Shown: in pieces, positions 6,901 to 9,410 of the stretch
Position numbering within the stretch: position 1 is the first letter of the stretch
How the letters are laid out: each line of letters opens with the position of its first letter
NCBI GenBank assembly: GCA_017534025.1
Contig: JAFWDF010000077.1
Coordinates: forward strand, 1-9,410
From: Bacillota bacterium
GTDB lineage: Bacteria > Bacillota > Clostridia > Peptostreptococcales > Anaerovoracaceae
Reading direction: 5' to 3'
DNA: 9,410 nt
The notes under the pieces: model-generated
What the model was told of the DNA's origin: nothing
Databases searched by the model: none
What the model saw: the letters and a program-made list of their open reading frames with translations, nothing else
Translations under genes and position numbers: made by a program

Positions 6901-7176
6901 CAGGTGCAGTCCCTGATGAAGGTAGCCTATATCAAAGCGCTGGCACGCAAAGCCGGGATGGACCGGATTTCCAGAGACGCGGACGGGATCCGATTCAGCT
7001 TCCCGGCCGGCGCGGAGCTGAACGAAGACGGTTTCCTGCGGGTATTCGGGAAATACAACAACCGCGTGGCCATTAACATGAGTTCCCGGCCATTTATCCG
7101 CCTCCCTATGAAGAAGGGCAGCCAGGTGCTGGAGGAATCGGCAGAACTGCTGGAAACCTTTGACGGTGTATCATGA
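3910..7176 (+). CDS. mfd: Transcription-repair coupling factor Mfd
   Basis: Mfd is a DNA translocase that pushes off RNA polymerase stalled at lesions and recruits UvrA for excision repair. From the ATG at 3910 the protein has 1088 residues, a little shorter than B. subtilis (1177) or E. coli (1148), mostly in the N-terminal half. The UvrB-like module includes FSVRGGIVDVFPPG (166-179); R169, R185 and F189 align with E. coli R165, R181 and F185, reported to contact UvrA. A basic linker (403-416) precedes the RNA polymerase-interacting domain (about 423-480, FKEGDFVVHENHGIGRY to YVPVEQMD). The motor has Walker A GDVGFGKT (574-581), DEEQ (675-678), SATPIPRT (701-708) and QLRGRVGRS (844-852). A C-terminal TRCF domain starts near 966. 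The start is ambiguous. ATG 3910 has GGAG at 3899-3902, but an in-frame GTG at 3853 has a stronger GGAGG at 3842-3846, would overlap pth by 20 bases and would add 19 very basic residues. Confidence 0.96.
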   Translation: MRYKGIRGLKEAFAETESGVIYATGMTGGQTAFACAQLHREQGGQMLFMVPSAEKARKMREYLDYFTGGADIYILPEELQALVRFDAKSRVLNNQRIECLEAARSSERAIFIAPVMGAVYGLPSPEVFKKLEIRVGVGLDVEGDLREMLTERGYERVSMVESQGQFSVRGGIVDVFPPGVDYPYRIDLFDTEVDDIKQFDPMTQRSVGNMDFVTIIPAELPAPASAEEASYFWDYMKNLTVVCVDDWDRVCGNRDLADREWESLAADSREDAVLPKREIYADSLQLADWLMSRRSIVVTPFSERLKYIDRQAALADIAGVAAATFGGQMGLFADELRRLLEDEYTVHIVCSTEERRENVRNFVFRSEIPGTVNYLQGAIPAGMYFTADKTAIISDADIFRSGKKRRKGRKKSKGRKMATFADFKEGDFVVHENHGIGRYVGIKPMVVDNVRRDYIAISYAGSDMLYVPVEQMDLVQPYIGSGGAAPKINRLSTPEWSKTKAKARAAIEHMAEELVRLSAERKMEQGHSFNIDSGWQRQFDDMFPYEETDDQLRAIDEIRNDMAGPWPMDRLLCGDVGFGKTEVAARAIFTCVMDGKQAAVLVPTTLLAHQHYKTFLERFEKFPVTIDVLSRFRTEAQQKETLQGLADGRVDVVIGTHRLLSKDVKFKDLGLLVVDEEQRFGVQHKEAIKMLRKSVDVLSLSATPIPRTLHMSMSGIRGMSTLEEPPEERLPVQTFVMEQDDAIIREVLLREISRGGQAFVVYNRVKGINIIADKIRKLVPEARVCTAHGRMNENKLEDVMADFIAGEYDVLVATTIVESGIDIPSANTLIIMDADRYGLAQLYQLRGRVGRSDVPAYAYLMYQKDKVLSEVAEQRLRTIMEFTEFGSGFRVSMKDLEIRGAGNLLGTEQSGHMMTIGYELYCKLIDEAMRRLKGEKISEGEQEVTIDVKADAYVPSEYITDENTRLDVYKRISGIQTAADLSDVTDELIDRFGDVPKQVQSLMKVAYIKALARKAGMDRISRDADGIRFSFPAGAELNEDGFLRVFGKYNNRVAINMSSRPFIRLPMKKGSQVLEESAELLETFDGVS

Positions 7177-7216
7177 GGGCGGTTCTCGGTTTTTCTATTA
7201 GAAATGTACAATTCTG

Positions 7217-7225
7217 TGATATAAT
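7217..7225 (+). promoter_or_regulatory. Extended -10 promoter before the lipoprotein operon
   Basis: TGATATAAT is a perfect extended -10 element: TG at 7217-7218, one base, then TATAAT at 7220-7225. No good -35 box is present at the usual distance (best TTAGAA at 7198-7203, three of six), which extended -10 promoters tolerate. It starts 40 bases after the mfd stop codon. The predicted transcript begins near 7232, giving a leader of about 94 bases before the lipoprotein gene. Confidence 0.65.
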
Positions 7226-7253
7226 ATACGGATAGCAATTTCATTTCAGAAAA

Positions 7254-7288
7254 GCCCAGCGGAGAGGAAAAAAGTGTTCTCTGCGGGC
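7254..7288 (+). other. Hairpin in the leader of the lipoprotein operon
   Basis: GCCC (7254-7257), GC (7259-7260) and AGAG (7263-7266) pair in order with CTCT (7279-7282), GC (7283-7284) and GGGC (7285-7288). Two small bulges interrupt the stem and an A-rich 12-base loop closes it. It lies in the predicted leader, 26 bases before the ribosome binding site, and no T-run follows. A perfect 10-base palindrome CCTGCGCAGG (7299-7308) sits between it and the binding site. A regulatory role is possible but not shown. Confidence 0.3.
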
Positions 7289-7325
7289 GGTATGATTTCC
7301 TGCGCAGGCAGAAGAAGGAGACGCT

Positions 7326-7874
7326 ATGAGAATATCATTCCGGGGAAGCATTGCCGTGTGCCTGATTCTGATATTTGCTGTGCTGGCGGTCGCCTGCGGG
7401 ACGGAGGGAAAAAGCCGGACGGAGCCGGCGGCCCGGGTTAATGACGCGGTGATCAGCCAGGGGCAGCTGGATAAGTATTCCACCCTGTATTATTACATTG
7501 AGGGATATGATCCTTCGGAAATTTCAGAGGCGGAAAAGCAGCAATGCCTGGATACTATGGTGGATTGCGAAGCACTCCGGCAGTATTACGAGGCGCAGGG
7601 CAGAGACATTTACAACGACGAATACGATGCCGGCAAAAATGGTTTTCTGAGCAGCACGAAGGAAACGGCGGCGGATTTTCTGAAAGAGAATGATATCACC
7701 GAAGAGGATCTGATCTATTATTACCGCAATTCGTACCTGCAGCAGCTGTTATACCGGGATGTGCAGGCGGAATACAGCGGCGGGGAAGCGGAAGCCGCCG
7801 CACGGAAAAAGATACGGGCGATCGAAGAAGATATGGACATCGAAAGGATGACCCGGGAAGAAATCGGGGAATAG
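7326..7874 (+). CDS. Small lipoprotein with a SurA-type N-terminal domain, no PPIase domain
   Basis: The 182-residue product starts with a signal peptide: basic residues at 2 and 6, a hydrophobic core at about 9-22, and a cysteine at 24 in the context LAVAC. This is an acceptable though not ideal lipobox, so export and lipid anchoring are likely. The mature part opens with ARVNDAVISQGQLDKY (36-51), resembling the beginning of SurA/PrsA-type folding-factor N-domains. It continues as mostly charged, helix-forming sequence with an EEDLIYYYRNSYLQQLLY segment at 126-143. PrsA and SurA normally carry a parvulin PPIase domain next; here the protein ends after about 40 more residues, so it would be a chaperone-like domain only. 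AAGGAG at 7315-7320 supports the ATG at 7326. The family assignment rests on short motif similarity; lipoprotein status is the firmer part. The next gene starts three bases after its stop, so the two are co-translated. No specific function can be assigned. Confidence 0.75.
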   Translation: MRISFRGSIAVCLILIFAVLAVACGTEGKSRTEPAARVNDAVISQGQLDKYSTLYYYIEGYDPSEISEAEKQQCLDTMVDCEALRQYYEAQGRDIYNDEYDAGKNGFLSSTKETAADFLKENDITEEDLIYYYRNSYLQQLLYRDVQAEYSGGEAEAAARKKIRAIEEDMDIERMTREEIGE

Positions 7875-7877
7875 GAT

Positions 7878-8489
7878 ATGCATATCTGGAAGCATTTTAA
7901 GACTATTACCAAACACAGGCACATTGTCATGGGACTCTGTTTCCGTATCGGTCTGTACCGGCAGGGACTGGTGCACGATCTGTCGAAATACGGATGGACG
8001 GAGTTTTCCCGGAGCGCCAGATATTATCAGGGCTTCCGGAGTCCCAACAATTATGAGCGGGAAATGACGGGCATCAGCCAGTCCTGGCTGCATCACAAGG
8101 GCAGGAACAAGCATCATTTCGAGTACTGGCTGGATTACGATCTGGACAGGCCGGGGCACTTCACCGGCATGCTCATGCCGCGCAGGTATGTGGCGGAAAT
8201 GTTCTGCGACCGGGTGGCGGCAAGCAGGATCTACGGAAAAGAAAACTATACGGATGCCAGTCCGGTACAGTTCTTTTACCGGGGCAGAGGCAGCATGCTC
8301 ATGCATGATGTGACCCGGCGGGAAATCGGGTACCTTCTGACCATGCTCAGCCTGCGCGGCCTGGACGAAACACTGGCATATATACGGAACAGCTACCTGA
8401 AGGGCGAACCGATCCCGGACACCTACGTCGAATGCCGGGATGTGGATGAATTTAATGAGCTGTTTGAGAATAATAAGTTATCCCTGTAA
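7878..8489 (+). CDS. DUF5662-like conserved protein with histidine-rich putative metal site
   Basis: The 203-residue product has no signal peptide and no membrane span, so it is presumably cytoplasmic. It resembles the uncharacterised DUF5662 family as I remember it; this was not checked by a search. Likely metal ligands are grouped: HDLSKYGWTEF (33-43), HHKGRNKHHFEYW (72-84), D111 in MFCDRVAASRIYG, and a second His-Asp pair at 143-144. This His/Asp spacing in a helical protein recalls HD-domain phosphohydrolases, but the match is partial and no substrate can be named. The C-terminal 20 residues are acidic. The ATG at 7878 lies three bases after the lipoprotein stop, with GGGGA at 7866-7870 inside that gene as ribosome binding site, so translation is probably coupled. 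dnaE follows after 15 bases. Base composition and codon use look like the neighbours', with no sign of recent transfer. Confidence 0.75.
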   Translation: MHIWKHFKTITKHRHIVMGLCFRIGLYRQGLVHDLSKYGWTEFSRSARYYQGFRSPNNYEREMTGISQSWLHHKGRNKHHFEYWLDYDLDRPGHFTGMLMPRRYVAEMFCDRVAASRIYGKENYTDASPVQFFYRGRGSMLMHDVTRREIGYLLTMLSLRGLDETLAYIRNSYLKGEPIPDTYVECRDVDEFNELFENNKLSL

Positions 8490-8504
8490 TGCATGGAAAC
8501 ACCT

Positions 8505-9410
8505 ATGAGCTTTACCCACTTACACGTACATACCGAATACAGTCTGCTGGACGGGGCTTCGAGAATTGAGCCTCTGGTTCAGCGCGCTTCGGAACTGGGC
8601 ATGAAGTCGCTGGCGATTACGGATCACGGCGTCATGTTCGGCGTCGTGGATTTTTATAAAGCGGCGAAAGCGGCGGGCATCAAACCGATCATCGGCTGTG
8701 AGGTCTATACCGCAGCCAGAACCCGGTTTGACAAGGATCCGGAACGGGATAAGAGAAACGGCCATCTTATTCTGCTGGCAGAGAGCAATGAGGGGTACAG
8801 GAATCTGATCAAAATTGTTTCCAGGGGATTCACGGAAGGGTATTATTACAAGCCGAGAGTGGATGACGATCTGTTGGCGGAATACAGCGGGGGCATCATC
8901 GCGCTGAGCGGCTGCATGTCCGGCTGGGTGCAGAAGGCTCTGCTCGCCGGCGACTATGAAGGGGCCAAAAAGCGTGCCCTGAAGTATGAGTCCATTTTCG
9001 GGAAGGGGAATTTTTTCCTGGAGGTGCAGAACCACGGCCTGGAACAGGACCGCATCGTCAATTCCGGGCTGATTCGTCTGTCGCGGGAGCTGGAAATCGG
9101 CCTGGCAGCTACTAATGACGCGCATTATGTGCGGAAAGAGGATGCCTCCTATCACGATGTGCTGCTGTGCATCCAGACCGGCACCAAGCTGAGCGACGAA
9201 GACCGCATGCGGTATCCGAATGATGAATTTTACCTGAAGTCGGAGGAGGAGATGCGGGCGCTGTTCGCGGATCTTCCGGAAGCAATTGAAAATACGAATG
9301 CCATTGCGGAGCGGTGCAATATGGAATTTGACTTCGAGCACCGCCATTTGCCGGAGTTTATTCCGCCGGAACCGTATGATTCCGCTTCCTATCTGCGGAA
9401 GCTCTGCAGG
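8505..9410 (+). CDS. dnaE: DNA polymerase III alpha subunit DnaE, N-terminal part (runs off right edge)
   Basis: The first 302 codons of a C-family replicative polymerase are present; full-length proteins have about 1100-1200 residues. The visible part is the PHP domain and the start of the palm region. It opens MSFTHLHVHTEYSLLDGA, the standard DnaE start. The PHP metal ligands known from Thermus-type enzymes are all kept: H7, H9, D40-H41 in ITDHG, E66 in GCEVY, H87 in GHLILLA, C137 in LSGC, E173 in LEVQNHG, and D205 and H207 in NDAHY. E. coli DnaE has lost several of these. An intact site predicts metal-dependent 3'-5' exonuclease activity in the same chain. ATG 8505 is chosen because it gives the family N-terminus and has a weak GGAAA at 8494-8498. 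An in-frame ATG at 8493 would add METP and has no ribosome binding site. Bacillota usually also have PolC, which would be elsewhere. The short gap after the DUF5662 gene suggests an operon. Confidence 0.95.
   Translation, partial: MSFTHLHVHTEYSLLDGASRIEPLVQRASELGMKSLAITDHGVMFGVVDFYKAAKAAGIKPIIGCEVYTAARTRFDKDPERDKRNGHLILLAESNEGYRNLIKIVSRGFTEGYYYKPRVDDDLLAEYSGGIIALSGCMSGWVQKALLAGDYEGAKKRALKYESIFGKGNFFLEVQNHGLEQDRIVNSGLIRLSRELEIGLAATNDAHYVRKEDASYHDVLLCIQTGTKLSDEDRMRYPNDEFYLKSEEEMRALFADLPEAIENTNAIAERCNMEFDFEHRHLPEFIPPEPYDSASYLRKLCR

Noticed and set aside
7177..7200. Possible mfd terminator (T-run at 7190-7194)
   Set aside because: Only a three-base stem (GAG/CTC) can be drawn before the TTTTT run, too weak to call an intrinsic terminator.
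8520..9347. Minus-strand open frame of 275 codons opposite dnaE
   Set aside because: The plus strand encodes an unmistakable DnaE PHP domain across the same bases.
1..9410. CRISPR array, tRNA, rRNA, transposase or phage genes
   Set aside because: No regularly spaced direct repeats, tRNA-like cloverleaf, rRNA-like sequence or mobile-element coding sequence was seen on either strand.

Overview
This window looks like a chromosomal housekeeping locus from a moderately GC-rich, low-complexity Bacillota genome. The evidence is a T-box riboswitch, Firmicutes-type GlmU, Prs and Mfd sequences, purine-rich AGGAG-type ribosome binding sites, and the gene order glmU-prs-pth-mfd. The Bacillus neighbours ctc/rplY and fin, which usually sit in this cluster, are absent. 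The style of the proteins suggests Negativicutes (Veillonella/Dialister/Megasphaera-like), but this is an impression from sequence and not a test.

Layout. Positions 1-445 hold no protein gene. They carry a divergent control region. A T-box leader on the minus strand runs off the left edge; its specifier TGG and its UGGC acceptor-binding motif both suit tRNA-Trp. It is fired by a good sigma-A promoter (TTGCCA, 17 bases, TATAAT). A weaker plus-strand promoter faces glmU. Then come, all on the plus strand, glmU (446-1828), prs (1944-2909), a 348-base gap, pth (3258-3872), mfd (3910-7176), a small lipoprotein with a SurA-like N-terminal domain (7326-7874), a DUF5662-like protein (7878-8489), and the first 302 codons of dnaE (8505 to the right edge). 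An extended -10 promoter (TGATATAAT) in front of the lipoprotein gene probably starts a second unit: lipoprotein, DUF5662 and dnaE are packed with gaps of 3 and 15 bases.

How the genes relate. GlmU makes UDP-GlcNAc for peptidoglycan and Prs makes PRPP for nucleotides, tryptophan and histidine. Pth recycles peptidyl-tRNA, Mfd couples stalled RNA polymerase to excision repair, and DnaE is a replicative-type polymerase with an intact PHP metal site. The lipoprotein and the DUF5662 protein are the two genes of unknown role.

The most unusual sequence is non-coding. It is a 151-base imperfect palindrome (2959-3109) between prs and pth, with 23-base terminal inverted repeats enclosing three CCGG-centred hairpins, one of which is a degenerate copy of another. 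It looks like a MITE-like repeat or a structured RNA. I found no CRISPR array, tRNA, rRNA or transposase gene, and no clearly new multi-gene system.
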